A stretch of DNA of 18,132 bases from Candidatus Nomurabacteria bacterium. GTDB lineage: Bacteria > Patescibacteriota > Minisyncoccia > Phycocordibacterales > UBA9973. Positions 5,239 to 12,457 of this stretch are shown one piece after another. A model generated the notes under the pieces. That model did no database searches, was not told where the DNA came from, and was given only the letters and a program-made list of their open reading frames with translations. The translations under genes and the position numbers were made by a program. Where the stretch lies: the NCBI GenBank assembly GCA_943356395.1, contig CALRFC010000008.1, positions 1 through 18,132 on the forward strand, in the 5' to 3' direction. Within the stretch, counting starts at the first letter, position 1. The number at the start of each line of letters is the position of its first letter.

Positions 5239-6153
5239 ATGACAAAAACAATGTCTGGGGAAAGAGTGGCAAGGACTGCCAACCCCCCGCAGAAAAACGG
5301 CCCCATCAAGGAGCTTGCCGTAGAAAAGCTCACCGATGCTATACTCGAAGGAACAGTCGTTCCCGGAAACGGACGCCGCCTCGTGAATTTCTTATGCGAG
5401 GACTGCGCCGTTCTTCCCTTCGATGATTTCAAGGTCTATAAGACCAGCGAGTATTCGGCCTTCAGCCATCTCCGAGAGAACCGCGACCGCAACGAACTGC
5501 ATGTCGCCACGCTCATGGAATCGTTCCAGACCGACGGCTATCTCTTCACGATCATCATTGTGAACGAGAAAATCGAGATCATCGACGGACAGCATCGGTT
5601 TGAAGCGGCGAAGCGCCTGCATCTGCCGGTGTACTTCATGGTCATGCCCCACTGGGAAATCCATCAAGTGGCGGTGCTGAATGTGAATTCGCGCAACTGG
5701 ACGATGGAAGATTTTATGAACGCGCATGCAAAAGGTGGCAACAACCACTATGTCGTGTTCAAGACCTTCTACGAACAGCACGAATTTAACATCACGACGG
5801 CGCAGATGATTATCTTCGGCAGGCGCTCCAAAGGCCCGACCAGAGATGATGAATTCCGCTCCGGCAAGATGATCACGGAAGCAGACCAAATGAAGGAATC
5901 CTACAAGAAGGCGCGGAAGATCACGGAGCTCAAGCAATTTCATCCGAAAGGCTGGACTGCCGGAAATTTCGTGGAAGTCATGCTGCAGCTGTTTCTGACA
6001 AAGGGATATGATCACGGACATCTCTTGGAACAATTCAAGAAAAATCCGAATTTCATGCTCTTGAGAGCCAACTCCCTTCGCGTACCGGAGTACAAGGAGC
6101 TGCTGGTGGACACATACAACCACCGCACGAAAGACAAAATCAAGATGGCATAA
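5239..6153 (+). CDS. ParB/sulfiredoxin-fold protein with DGQHR motif
   Basis: 304 aa from the ATG at 5239, the first start after the strong promoter. Residues about 55-140 form a ParB N-terminal-like domain: VLPFDDFKVYK, then HVATLMESFQTDGYLFTIIIVNE and the signature IEIIDGQHRFEAAKRLHLPV (DGQHR at 116-120). In this fold the motif binds nucleotide (CTP in ParB) or supports nuclease activity in other members. There is no ParB helix-turn-helix right after it; the rest is mostly helical and unassigned. No parA is nearby, so chromosome partitioning is unlikely. Related DGQHR proteins occur in phage and DNA-modification contexts, but nothing here fixes the role. It has its own promoter and terminator. 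Confidence 0.75.
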   Translation: MTKTMSGERVARTANPPQKNGPIKELAVEKLTDAILEGTVVPGNGRRLVNFLCEDCAVLPFDDFKVYKTSEYSAFSHLRENRDRNELHVATLMESFQTDGYLFTIIIVNEKIEIIDGQHRFEAAKRLHLPVYFMVMPHWEIHQVAVLNVNSRNWTMEDFMNAHAKGGNNHYVVFKTFYEQHEFNITTAQMIIFGRRSKGPTRDDEFRSGKMITEADQMKESYKKARKITELKQFHPKGWTAGNFVEVMLQLFLTKGYDHGHLLEQFKKNPNFMLLRANSLRVPEYKELLVDTYNHRTKDKIKMA

Positions 6154-6169
6154 GACGGTTTGTCCACGG

Positions 6170-6205
6170 GGCCGAGAATCAATTACTGATTCTCGGCCTT
6201 TTTTG
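6170..6205 (+). terminator. Rho-independent terminator of the ParB-like gene
   Basis: GGCCGAGAATCA (6170-6181) pairs perfectly with TGATTCTCGGCC (6187-6198), followed by six Ts. Confidence 0.93.
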
Positions 6206-6210
6206 TTTAT

Positions 6211-6219
6211 TGGTATAAT
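6211..6219 (+). promoter_or_regulatory. Extended -10 promoter of the uracil-DNA glycosylase gene
   Basis: TGG-TATAAT (6211-6219) fits an extended -10 (TGnTATAAT). Six bases later comes the ATG at 6226. No good -35 is seen; the upstream position is inside the preceding terminator. A leaderless message is expected. Confidence 0.7.
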
Positions 6220-6225
6220 CCAATC

Positions 6226-6801
6226 ATGACTAAGTCGGAAGAATTGGCGAAAATCCATGAAAAGAGCCCCGCGGAAAGCAAGTGCGAACTCAAGAAAACG
6301 GCGCTTCGCGGAGTGCCGGGCGACGGAAATGCGGAAGCGGAAGTGGTTTTCATCGGCGAAGCGCCCGGCAAATCCGAAGACGAAGGCGGGCGGCCGTTCA
6401 TCGGCGCGGCGGGAAAATTCTTGTCGGAAATGCTCGCCGATATCGGCATGAAGCGCGAAGATATTTACATCACGAACATCGTGAAGTATCGTCCGCCGAA
6501 TAATCGCGACCCACTCCCCGAAGAGAAAGATGCCTGCCGCGAATGGCTGCATGAGGAATTGAATCTGATCGCGCCCAAGCTCATCATCTTCCTCGGCCGG
6601 CATTCCATGAACGACTTTTTTCCGGATCTGAAGATTTCCGACGCGCACGGCAAGCTGGTGCACAAAAAATTCGCGCGCATAAAAACAGAATATTTTCTTC
6701 CGCTCTACCACCCCGCCGCCGCTTTGTATGACGGCTCGATGCGAGAAATTCTCATCGCCGACTTCAAAAAAATTCCGCTGATCCTCAAAAAAATCGGCTG
6801 A
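6226..6801 (+). CDS. Uracil-DNA glycosylase, family 4-like
   Basis: 191 aa. Removes uracil from DNA as the first step of base excision repair. The family motifs are clear: GEAPGKSEDEGGRPFIGAAG (from 44), TNIVKYRPPNNRDPLPEE (from 83) and the leucine-loop region YHPAAALYDG (161-170, HPAAAL in place of HPSxLL). Family 4 enzymes normally hold a 4Fe-4S cluster with four cysteines. Here only C20 and C104 remain; the second position is K23 and the third is Y88 (the normal VKCRPPNNR reads VKYRPPNNR). A cluster of the usual kind therefore cannot form, though the active-site motifs are kept. Start fixed by the -10 six bases upstream. Confidence 0.9.
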   Translation: MTKSEELAKIHEKSPAESKCELKKTALRGVPGDGNAEAEVVFIGEAPGKSEDEGGRPFIGAAGKFLSEMLADIGMKREDIYITNIVKYRPPNNRDPLPEEKDACREWLHEELNLIAPKLIIFLGRHSMNDFFPDLKISDAHGKLVHKKFARIKTEYFLPLYHPAAALYDGSMREILIADFKKIPLILKKIG

Positions 6802-6812
6802 TATGAAAAAGC

Positions 6813-6858
6813 AAATGTATACTATAAACATGCGGTCGCATGTTTATAGTATACATTT
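6813..6858. repeat. 46-bp perfect palindrome
   Basis: Two 22-bp arms (6813-6834 and 6837-6858) are perfect reverse complements around a 2-base centre. Each arm starts AAATGTATACTATAAACATG, so on either strand a TATACT is followed by 6 bases and an ATG. There is no T-run, so it is not a typical terminator. Confidence 0.9.
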
Positions 6859-6873
6859 AAAAACACAATCATT

Positions 6874-6919
6874 TTCCCACTAGCTAGGACGGTCCTAGCT
6901 AGTGGCTAGCTAGTGGGAA
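6874..6919. repeat. Overlapping inverted repeats able to form alternative hairpins
   Basis: CCACTAGCTAGGAC (6877-6890) is the reverse complement of 6892-6905, with a one-base centre. The same left arm, extended to 6874-6887, is also the reverse complement of 6906-6919. The right arms are an 11-base tandem duplication (CTAGCTAGTGG twice, 6895-6905 and 6906-6916). Confidence 0.85.
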
Positions 6920-6932
6920 GCGTTTTCTTGCA

Positions 6933-6958
6933 ACAAAAAAAAGCCCGATTGCTCGGGC
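6933..6958 (-). terminator. Terminator of the 81-aa gene
   Basis: On minus, GCCCGA-GCAA-TCGGGC (6943-6958) followed by a run of Ts. It lies 23 bases past the stop of the 81-aa gene. Confidence 0.85.
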
Positions 6959-6980
6959 GTCTTAAAATACAAATAAAAAC

Positions 6981-7226
6981 TTATTTCTTTTCTTTAGCGG
7001 AAGCAGATTTTTTCTTATTCATCCGAATTGCCAACATATTCTGCATCATAAATGGCAGAGAACTCTTGATGTGCTGTTGCGGAATTTTTGCTTTAAAACC
7101 GGCAATATCAATTTTCAGATTCTGCGACAAGTCAACGAGCCCAACCTGACAATCAGATAAGATTTTCATGATCTCATGAGCCGTAATCTTTTTTTGAGGA
7201 CGAGCTTGTTTTTTATGGTCTTCCAT
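6981..7226 (-). CDS. Small basic hypothetical protein, 81 aa
   Basis: Starts at the ATG at 7226 (MEDHKKQARPQKKITAHEIM). The frame extends to 7268, but that lies upstream of the predicted transcription start. The middle is helical (IMKILSDCQVGLVDLSQNLKI) and the end is strongly basic (RMNKKKSASAKEKK), suggesting nucleic-acid contact, but no family is recognised. Has its own promoter and terminator. Confidence 0.65.
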   Translation of the reverse strand: MEDHKKQARPQKKITAHEIMKILSDCQVGLVDLSQNLKIDIAGFKAKIPQQHIKSSLPFMMQNMLAIRMNKKKSASAKEKK

Positions 7227-7259
7227 GTTTGTTTGTTTTTTTAATTTAAAATTTCCCCC

Positions 7260-7287
7260 ATTGTACACAATGGTGGATTTATGTCAA
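7260..7287 (-). promoter_or_regulatory. Promoter of the 81-aa gene
   Basis: On minus: TTGACA (7282-7287), 16 bases, TACAAT (7260-7265). Leader of roughly 28 bases to the ATG at 7226, so this gene is not of the leaderless type. Confidence 0.75.
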
Positions 7288-7306
7288 GACCTGTACTGAT
7301 TTTTAT

Positions 7307-8512
7307 CTATTCTTTGATCTTCCTGTATTTAAAGCCCTCGAAAAAGATTGAGATGAGCTTGCGTGGAGAGAGGATTCCGGCGAAGAACATGAAGTCTATC
7401 AGGTGGCGCATCCAATACGCGATGCGTCCGTAGATACGGAATTTTCCCATCACGAACACTCCCCAATTGTCGCCAACGGGGATGGAAAATGCGACGGGCT
7501 TGGGGCGGTATGCCGCGCGTGTGCGACCACGCACACGCGCGGCGATATCTTTCGCCGCGAATTTTCCGTCGTAGATCGCCGTCTGGGCGAGGCCGGTATA
7601 TTTCGTGAAAGCCGCATCTCCGACCGCATACGCGCCCTCGTGTCCGACGGCTTGCAGATACTCATCGACGAGCACGCGATTGTTTTTCGAGAAAGAGAGT
7701 CCGGAGATTTTTGTGAAAAGATTGTTGATGCGCGTGCCGGCCGTCCAAATCACCGTCTTCGTCTGCATGGACATGTCTTTCATGTAAACCTGCTCGACAT
7801 CTTCTTTCATCATCTGGCGATTGAGAAAAATGTTCACGCCGCACACACGGAGGCGCGCGAGAACACGAGCCGAAACAGCTTCCGGAAGCGCGGGAAGGAT
7901 GCGGCTGTTCCCCTCGACGAGATCGATCGTGACGAGCGACGGCTCAACATGATACGCTCGAGCAAGATGCCGCATGTGCGCCGTGAGATCGCCGGCAACT
8001 TCGACGCCGGAGGGCCCGCCGCCGACGATGAGCACATGGAAGTGCGAGACGAGCTCGTTCTGATTCGGATGCGCGTGCTCTTCAAAGAGCTTCGTGATGT
8101 GCCTGCGCAGGCGAAGTGCTTCGCTGATCGATTTGAATCCGAGCGAGAGCGTATCCGCGCCTTCGACATTGAAATATGTCGTCTCGCTCCCGAGCGCAAG
8201 AATGATGAAATCGAAATGATACGAGGAACCGGAGGCGCCGGTTGCAATCTTTTCGGAAAGCGAAACGGAAGAAATGGAATCGGTCATGAGACGCACGGAT
8301 TTCGGCAAAATATCGGAAAGTGGGACGCAGACTTCGATCGGGCTCGCGCCGGTCACGATGCGATAGAGCGCGGGATAGTATTCGAAATAATTCTTGTCGG
8401 AAACGAGCGTGATCTCCGCTTCTTTTCTCTTCAGCCGCTTCGACAGATCAAGAGCGGCTCGGATTCCGCCGAAGCCGCCGCCGACGATCAGGACTTTTTG
8501 TGGTTTCTGCAT
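7307..8512 (-). CDS. ndh: Type II NADH dehydrogenase-like FAD oxidoreductase
   Basis: 401 aa, full length. A single-subunit flavoprotein that passes electrons from NAD(P)H to quinone at the inner face of the membrane without pumping protons. The N-terminal FAD site is VLIVGGGFGGIRAA (8-20), the NAD(P)H site is VLIVGGGPSGVEVAG (160-174), ATG/TAG-type motifs appear as ILALGSE and IWTAGT, and the second FAD motif is YAVGDAA (295-301). The C-terminus after 350 has hydrophobic and basic helices (YWMRHLIDFMFFAG) of the kind that anchor NDH-2 to the membrane. No other respiratory gene is in the window, so the acceptor is unknown. TACAAT stands 6 bases before the ATG. A 14-bp perfect hairpin lies within the gene at 7512-7543. 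Confidence 0.88.
   Translation of the reverse strand: MQKPQKVLIVGGGFGGIRAALDLSKRLKRKEAEITLVSDKNYFEYYPALYRIVTGASPIEVCVPLSDILPKSVRLMTDSISSVSLSEKIATGASGSSYHFDFIILALGSETTYFNVEGADTLSLGFKSISEALRLRRHITKLFEEHAHPNQNELVSHFHVLIVGGGPSGVEVAGDLTAHMRHLARAYHVEPSLVTIDLVEGNSRILPALPEAVSARVLARLRVCGVNIFLNRQMMKEDVEQVYMKDMSMQTKTVIWTAGTRINNLFTKISGLSFSKNNRVLVDEYLQAVGHEGAYAVGDAAFTKYTGLAQTAIYDGKFAAKDIAARVRGRTRAAYRPKPVAFSIPVGDNWGVFVMGKFRIYGRIAYWMRHLIDFMFFAGILSPRKLISIFFEGFKYRKIKE
7512..7543. repeat. GC-rich perfect hairpin inside the NADH dehydrogenase gene
   Basis: GCCGCGCGTGTGCG (7512-7525) and its reverse complement (7530-7543) with a 4-base loop, coding for ARVRGRTRA. The length around it matches the family, so it is not an obvious insertion. 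Confidence 0.85.
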
Positions 8513-8518
8513 GAAAGT

Positions 8519-8524
8519 ATTGTA
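8519..8524 (-). promoter_or_regulatory. -10 box of the NADH dehydrogenase gene
   Basis: TACAAT on minus, 6 bases before the ATG at 8512. No clear -35 box is seen. Confidence 0.6.
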
Positions 8525-8563
8525 GCAGAAAAAATCCTTTTAAAAACAGCCTAAAACTTGCTT

Positions 8564-8590
8564 TTGTAAGATTTCGTGTTTTGATGCGTC
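8564..8590 (+). promoter_or_regulatory. ECF-type promoter 1, upstream of the 44-aa membrane peptide
   Basis: TTGTAAGA (8564-8571), 14 bases, GCGTC (8586-8590). Motif and spacing are identical to the promoter just before the ECF sigma gene (8864-8890). Read as TGTAAG-N16-CGTC, it has the layout of known ECF promoters (for example TGAAAC-N16-CGTC/A types). Confidence 0.75.
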
Positions 8591-8597
8591 TTAGCCT

Positions 8598-8624
8598 ATG
8601 AACCAAAAAAATATACCATCATGA
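8598..8624 (+). other. Possible 8-codon leader ORF (MNQKNIPS) overlapping the next start
   Basis: The ATG at 8598 is 7 bases after the ECF -10, where transcription should begin, so it could be read as a leaderless leader peptide. Its TGA (8622-8624) overlaps the ATG at 8621 (ATGA), as in translational coupling. It may be chance. Confidence 0.3.
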
Positions 8625-8755
8625 ATTTTTCTTTCATTACCGACCACCATTTTGTCCTTTTCCTCGGAACCGCATTCGCCTTCTTCGGCACATGCATCAC
8701 AATTATATTGTTACCGCAAAAAAGTGAAAAAGAAAAAACAAAAACGGCTTCATAA
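8621..8755 (+). CDS. 44-aa single-pass membrane peptide in the ECF regulon
   Basis: Opens MNFSFITDHHFVLFLGTAFA, continues with a hydrophobic segment (about 11-31, FVLFLGTAFAFFGTCITIIL) and ends in a charged tail (QKSEKEKTKTAS). It looks like a single membrane helix with a cytosolic lysine-rich tail. Support comes from its position between an ECF-type promoter (8564-8590) and a terminator (8773-8815), which makes a complete one-gene unit. No family recognised. It could be a stress membrane peptide or a modulator of the neighbouring sigma/anti-sigma pair. Confidence 0.6.
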   Translation: MNFSFITDHHFVLFLGTAFAFFGTCITIILLPQKSEKEKTKTAS

Positions 8756-8772
8756 GACGCCGTAAAGAAATG

Positions 8773-8815
8773 ACCCGGCTCCAAAAGCGATTTTGGGCTG
8801 GGTTTTTTATTTTTT
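8773..8815 (+). terminator. Terminator of the 44-aa gene
   Basis: ACCCGGCTCC pairs (with two G-T pairs and one mismatch) with GGGCTGGGT (stem 8773-8803), followed by a T-rich tract. Confidence 0.8.
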
Positions 8816-8852
8816 CAGGCGTATAATCACACATGCGAGGCGGCACGCGCCC

Positions 8853-8890
8853 TTGTAAGACTATTGTAAGAAAACGGCTTTCGTTGCGTC
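8853..8890 (+). promoter_or_regulatory. ECF-type promoter 2, autoregulatory for the sigma factor
   Basis: TTGTAAGA (8864-8871), 14 bases, GCGTC (8886-8890), then 4 bases to the ATG at 8895. An extra TTGTAAGA lies at 8853-8860, 11 bp (one helical turn) upstream. Same motif and spacing as at 8564. Confidence 0.75.
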
Positions 8891-8894
8891 ATAT

Positions 8895-9413
8895 ATGGCA
8901 GAAGCTTCCAAATCACAAATCGAAAAGGAGTACTTGAAGAGTTATGAAGCGCATAACGATGCGATATTTCGCTTTGCCCTTTTTCAGACGAGCAGCCGAA
9001 CCGTCGCGCTTGATATCACGCAAGACACATTCATAAAGACTTGGGAATATCTTGCCGACGGCAACACGGTCGAGAACATGAAAGCGCTCCTCTATCGCAT
9101 CGCGCACAATCTGATCATCGATTATCGCCGGAAGAAAAAAACGGTCTCGCTCGACGGGATGACGGAATCCGGTTTCGATGTCGGGTTCGATCCGACGGAA
9201 CATTCTTTCTCCGCCGCTGATGCGAAAGAAGCCATGAAGACGCTTTCCATGATCGACAAGAAGTACAAAGATGTCGTCGTCATGCGACATATCGAAGGAA
9301 TGTCGGTCAAAGAAATCGCCGACATCACCGGAGAATCCGAAAACACCATTTCTGTGCGCATCCACCGCGGCTTAGAGAAGCTCCGCGACATGATTCCGAA
9401 AAAAGAGTATTAA
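8895..9413 (+). CDS. ECF (sigma-70 family) RNA polymerase sigma factor
   Basis: 172 aa with the two ECF domains. Region 2 is at about 13-79: YEAHNDAIFRFALF, then DITQDTFIKTWEYLAD and LLYRIAHNLIIDYRRKKK. Region 4 is at about 112-168: LSMIDKKYKDVVVMRHIEGMSVKEIADITGESENTISVRIHRGLEKLR, a full helix-turn-helix. It directs RNA polymerase to TTGTAAG...CGTC-type promoters, by inference from the matching sites before itself and before the 44-aa gene. The next gene, its presumed anti-sigma factor, begins 6 bases after its stop. The ATG is so close to the -10 that the message should be leaderless; a TTG at 8934, after AAAGGAG, is a less likely alternative. Confidence 0.93.
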   Translation: MAEASKSQIEKEYLKSYEAHNDAIFRFALFQTSSRTVALDITQDTFIKTWEYLADGNTVENMKALLYRIAHNLIIDYRRKKKTVSLDGMTESGFDVGFDPTEHSFSAADAKEAMKTLSMIDKKYKDVVVMRHIEGMSVKEIADITGESENTISVRIHRGLEKLRDMIPKKEY

Positions 9414-9419
9414 AAATAT

Positions 9420-10922
9420 ATGAACGATTTTGAAAAACAACTGAAGACCCTCCGCGACCTCCGCATGAACGACTCCGAAAAGTCGGCTCTTCGCGTTGCG
9501 CTCGCGCACACGATGCGCGCGAATCCACTTCCGGAAAAATCTCGTTCGTATCCGATCCGTTCCCCGTACACCATCGCGACGCATCCCTTCATGCTCCGCG
9601 CACTCGCGCTCGGGCTCATCCTGCTTGTCGCCGGCGGATCGTCGCTCACGATCGCGTCCGCACACGCGCTTCCGGGCGATATCCTCTATCCTGTAAAAAT
9701 CCACATCAAAGAACCGATCGAGACGAAATTCGCCGGAAGCTCGGAGAAAAAGATCCTCGTCCAGAAAGAGCATATTGAGAATCGCATCGCCGAAATAAAG
9801 ACGCTCAAATCGCAAGGCGCGATTTCCAAACAGCAAGTCGCGGAAGTGAAAGAAGCGTTCGTCGACCACGCCAAAGAGATCGGCGACACGATCACCGAGC
9901 TCAAAGCCGAAGGCAAACAGGATGTCGTCTTGGCGGTAACGACCGATCTTCTTCCGACGCTCAAGGAATTCAACACTGAACAGCGCACGCTCGCGGCAAC
10001 AGCTTCCGCTGGAGCGACCGAAGAAACTTCTCTTCCGGCGGGAACAACGGCAACCGCGCCGGCGGAAACAAATCCTGCTGTTCCGGCGCCGACAGAATCA
10101 ACTCCGGCAGTCGCGCCGCAAACCAAAGAAATTTCTCCGAGAGTTCCGCAATTCGAAGTGAATTCGACTTCGACCGTGCCTTCCGCCGTTGAAACCGTAA
10201 AAATCGACACCGTTCCAGCGCCGGCAATTTCCGCGACCAGCACGCAAAATATCGTTCCGGAACAAAAGCCCGAAGCGATAGACACGAAAGCGCTTCTTGA
10301 TCTCACCGACACTGTGCAAACGACGGTAACGAACATGGAAGCCGAGCAGAAAAGCGCGCTTGCGGCGGTCGCCGTGCAGAAAGCCGACGCTCTTTCCGGA
10401 AAAAACAGTGATGGCACGCTCGTCGTTCCGAAAGAAAGCGCCGGCACGCCGGCACCCGACGTATCGGCTAAAAAAGCGCCTTCGGAAACAAAAATTTTGA
10501 AAGAAAAAGCCGGCGTCGCGCCCGTTAAGAATCCCGCAAAGAATGTGATCGCTCAAAAGAGCTCGAGTGGTGTCGTTCCGGCAACGGAAGCGCCGCGCGC
10601 AGTCGCGCATGTTTTCGGAAAAGTTTCAGTCGGAACGATTAGTCCGGTGGAATCGGCGGATGCGCCATGCGCCATTCCGGAATCCGCATACACATCACGC
10701 ACGATCATCGCTTACCCGATAAAGAACAGTAAGAAAATAATCGCGCAGGTGCATGTTGGCGCCGACGGGACATACGCGCTCACGCTTCCCGCTCCTGATA
10801 CATATATCATCGACATGACTCAAAACGGAATCGATTCTAGCAAAGACATCCCCTACAAGATAACGGTGAAAGACGGAGACAGCATAGAACACGCGATCAG
10901 CATCGACACGGGAATCAGATAA
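9420..10922 (+). CDS. Anti-sigma factor with DUF5667-type and surface domains
   Basis: 500 aa. A short cytosolic N-terminus (1-50, MNDFEKQLKTLRDLR...) would hold the sigma factor. A membrane helix follows at about 58-81. Outside it is a DUF5667-like helical region (about 85-170, starting ALPGDILYPVKIHIKEPIE), then a long Ala/Pro/Thr-rich disordered segment (about 190-395), and a C-terminal beta domain (about 403-500, VFGKVSVGTISPVES... DGTYALTLPAPDTYIID) resembling carboxypeptidase-regulatory/SpaA-like folds. It starts 6 bases after the sigma stop, the standard arrangement for a sigma/anti-sigma pair. The extracellular part probably senses envelope state; the signal is unknown. No zinc-binding HxxxCxxC motif is seen. 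Confidence 0.85.
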   Translation: MNDFEKQLKTLRDLRMNDSEKSALRVALAHTMRANPLPEKSRSYPIRSPYTIATHPFMLRALALGLILLVAGGSSLTIASAHALPGDILYPVKIHIKEPIETKFAGSSEKKILVQKEHIENRIAEIKTLKSQGAISKQQVAEVKEAFVDHAKEIGDTITELKAEGKQDVVLAVTTDLLPTLKEFNTEQRTLAATASAGATEETSLPAGTTATAPAETNPAVPAPTESTPAVAPQTKEISPRVPQFEVNSTSTVPSAVETVKIDTVPAPAISATSTQNIVPEQKPEAIDTKALLDLTDTVQTTVTNMEAEQKSALAAVAVQKADALSGKNSDGTLVVPKESAGTPAPDVSAKKAPSETKILKEKAGVAPVKNPAKNVIAQKSSSGVVPATEAPRAVAHVFGKVSVGTISPVESADAPCAIPESAYTSRTIIAYPIKNSKKIIAQVHVGADGTYALTLPAPDTYIIDMTQNGIDSSKDIPYKITVKDGDSIEHAISIDTGIR

Positions 10923-10930
10923 TTTAAAAA

Positions 10931-10961
10931 ACTCTTGAGGCAATGCCTCAAGAGTTTTTTT
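10931..10961. terminator. Bidirectional terminator between the anti-sigma and LTD genes
   Basis: ACTCTTGAGGC and its perfect reverse complement around a tiny loop (10931-10955), with T-runs on both strands. Serves the plus-strand sigma operon and the minus-strand ATPase/LTD operon, which converge here. Confidence 0.93.
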
Positions 10962-11010
10962 ATTCGTAGCCATTCGCAGATTCGTTTTATTCGTTGATTC
11001 GTATTGTGTA

Positions 11011-12450
11011 TTATTCCCCTTCCAAATCCTCTTCGATCGAAAAAGTGTTCGCGATCTTTTCGCTCTCCGAAAGATTCCGCATCGGCGCACGGCGGATGAA
11101 ATAGATCGCCGTTCCGGCCAGAGAAAGGAGGATCACAAAAGTAATGTACCAAACGGCATGATTCGTCGGTTTTTCTGAAATGGGTTTTTGAGAAACGGCA
11201 CCGGATGCGAGCAGAAGTATGCTTGCCGACGGAATGCTTTCTGTATTTGCCGCGACGAAATTTTTTTCGGAATCGGCGGAAGAATTTGAGAACGAAGACG
11301 CCGAGGAAGCGCTATGCGAAATTTTCCGCCCGCTCCGTGGGATACGATCGGCAAGGATTCCGGCGGGCGTGAAGAGAGTCGTATCGCTCGCGTCCGCGGA
11401 AAATCCCAAAATCCGCGGGCCGACCGTAAGCGCGCTTCCTGCTCGAACGATCGTGAATTTCGGAAATGTATAGCGGAAACCGCCGGATGAGACGCTCCAG
11501 CCGGCGAGATCCGTCTGATATGATGAAATGTTTTTTATGGAAACCGACCCGTCCGCTCCGACATTACCCAACACGAAACGATTGTCCGTCACCGTGATCG
11601 AAAGCTGGTCGGAATCATCGCTCTTGTCGCCGGAAGAATTTTCGAAAAAAGTCATCGTCACGATATATTCGCCCGGATATTCAAACATGTGGGTGAACGG
11701 CTTCTCGTCTATGTACGAAAGGGACGAGCCGTCGCCGAAACTCCATTCATAGCGGCCGGTATTTATCTTTTCTTTCTTCTCGTTCTCTACGAAAGAGTCG
11801 AACTCCGCCGGAACGCCGACGGCGACGACCGTTGGCGCAAGGATTTCTGCGGTAAACCCGCTCGGGACAAAATCAGTGATTTCGTTCTTGTCGTCTTCGA
11901 CCGTGCTCGCAGTCTCTTCGCTCTGTGACGACGCGGAATTCTGCGCGGCCGGAGTCGGAGCGCCCGCGAGCCACGAACTGCCGACGAGCTGGAGCGAATT
12001 CCCGTCATTCGCCGCGCCGTCCGCCGGATCATAATTCATCGTCGCTTGGCTCGCGCCGGAAGCGTCGAGCAAGGAAATCGTGTTGGCGGAAGTGTCCTTC
12101 ATGGAAAAAGAGCTGTCGATGACGGTCGCGGAAACGCCGGAATGCGAAGAAAGGAAAGTTGTTGCGTCGTTCGCGATGATCGCATACGCGCCCGTGGCGA
12201 TCGTGAACGATCCTTGCGCGGGGGTATTCAATCCGTGGTGCGACGATGTCGGAGAATCCATGAATGTCCAGCCGGAAATCGAGACGGAAGATCCGCCGTT
12301 GTTGTAAATTTCCACCCATTCGTTCTTCGTCTCGTCGCCTGTCGGATTGTACATGACTTCCGAAAATATGATCGAAGCGAACGCGTGTAGCGGAAAGAGC
12401 AACCCGATGATCGCGGCGAACGAAACAAAGATTTTTTCCCGAATGCTCAT
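11011..12450 (-). CDS. Lamin-tail-domain and PKD-domain surface protein
   Basis: 479 aa from the ATG at 12450 (MSIREKIF); the frame extends upstream, but only inside the ATPase gene. A signal peptide (about 1-26, ending HAFA) precedes a lamin-tail domain (27-150: IIFSEVMYNPTGDETKNEWVEIYN, SISGWTF). A PKD-like domain follows at about 205-287 (YEWSFGDGSS, FEYPGEYIVTMTF), and a second lamin-tail-like domain at about 290-365 (VSIKNISSYQTDLAGWSV). After a Ser-rich linker comes a C-terminal membrane helix (433-453) and an acidic cytosolic tail. It is therefore an anchored, outward-facing protein with Ig-like domains, perhaps for adhesion. It starts 7 bases after the ATPase stop, so they form an operon. 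Confidence 0.88.
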   Translation of the reverse strand: MSIREKIFVSFAAIIGLLFPLHAFASIIFSEVMYNPTGDETKNEWVEIYNNGGSSVSISGWTFMDSPTSSHHGLNTPAQGSFTIATGAYAIIANDATTFLSSHSGVSATVIDSSFSMKDTSANTISLLDASGASQATMNYDPADGAANDGNSLQLVGSSWLAGAPTPAAQNSASSQSEETASTVEDDKNEITDFVPSGFTAEILAPTVVAVGVPAEFDSFVENEKKEKINTGRYEWSFGDGSSLSYIDEKPFTHMFEYPGEYIVTMTFFENSSGDKSDDSDQLSITVTDNRFVLGNVGADGSVSIKNISSYQTDLAGWSVSSGGFRYTFPKFTIVRAGSALTVGPRILGFSADASDTTLFTPAGILADRIPRSGRKISHSASSASSFSNSSADSEKNFVAANTESIPSASILLLASGAVSQKPISEKPTNHAVWYITFVILLSLAGTAIYFIRRAPMRNLSESEKIANTFSIEEDLEGE

Positions 12451-12457
12451 GGCGAAA

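Noticed and set aside
5392..6831. 479-codon open frame on minus opposite the ParB-like and glycosylase genes
   Set aside because: It is antisense to two genes with clear families, promoters and a terminator, and its peptide has no recognisable domains.
6813..6858. Terminator for the glycosylase gene
   Set aside because: The stem is AT-rich and is not followed by a T-run on either strand.
9686..10447. 253-codon minus-strand frame opposite the anti-sigma gene
   Set aside because: Mirror of the Ala/Pro/Thr-rich coding region; low-complexity Val/Ser/Ala peptide with no promoter.
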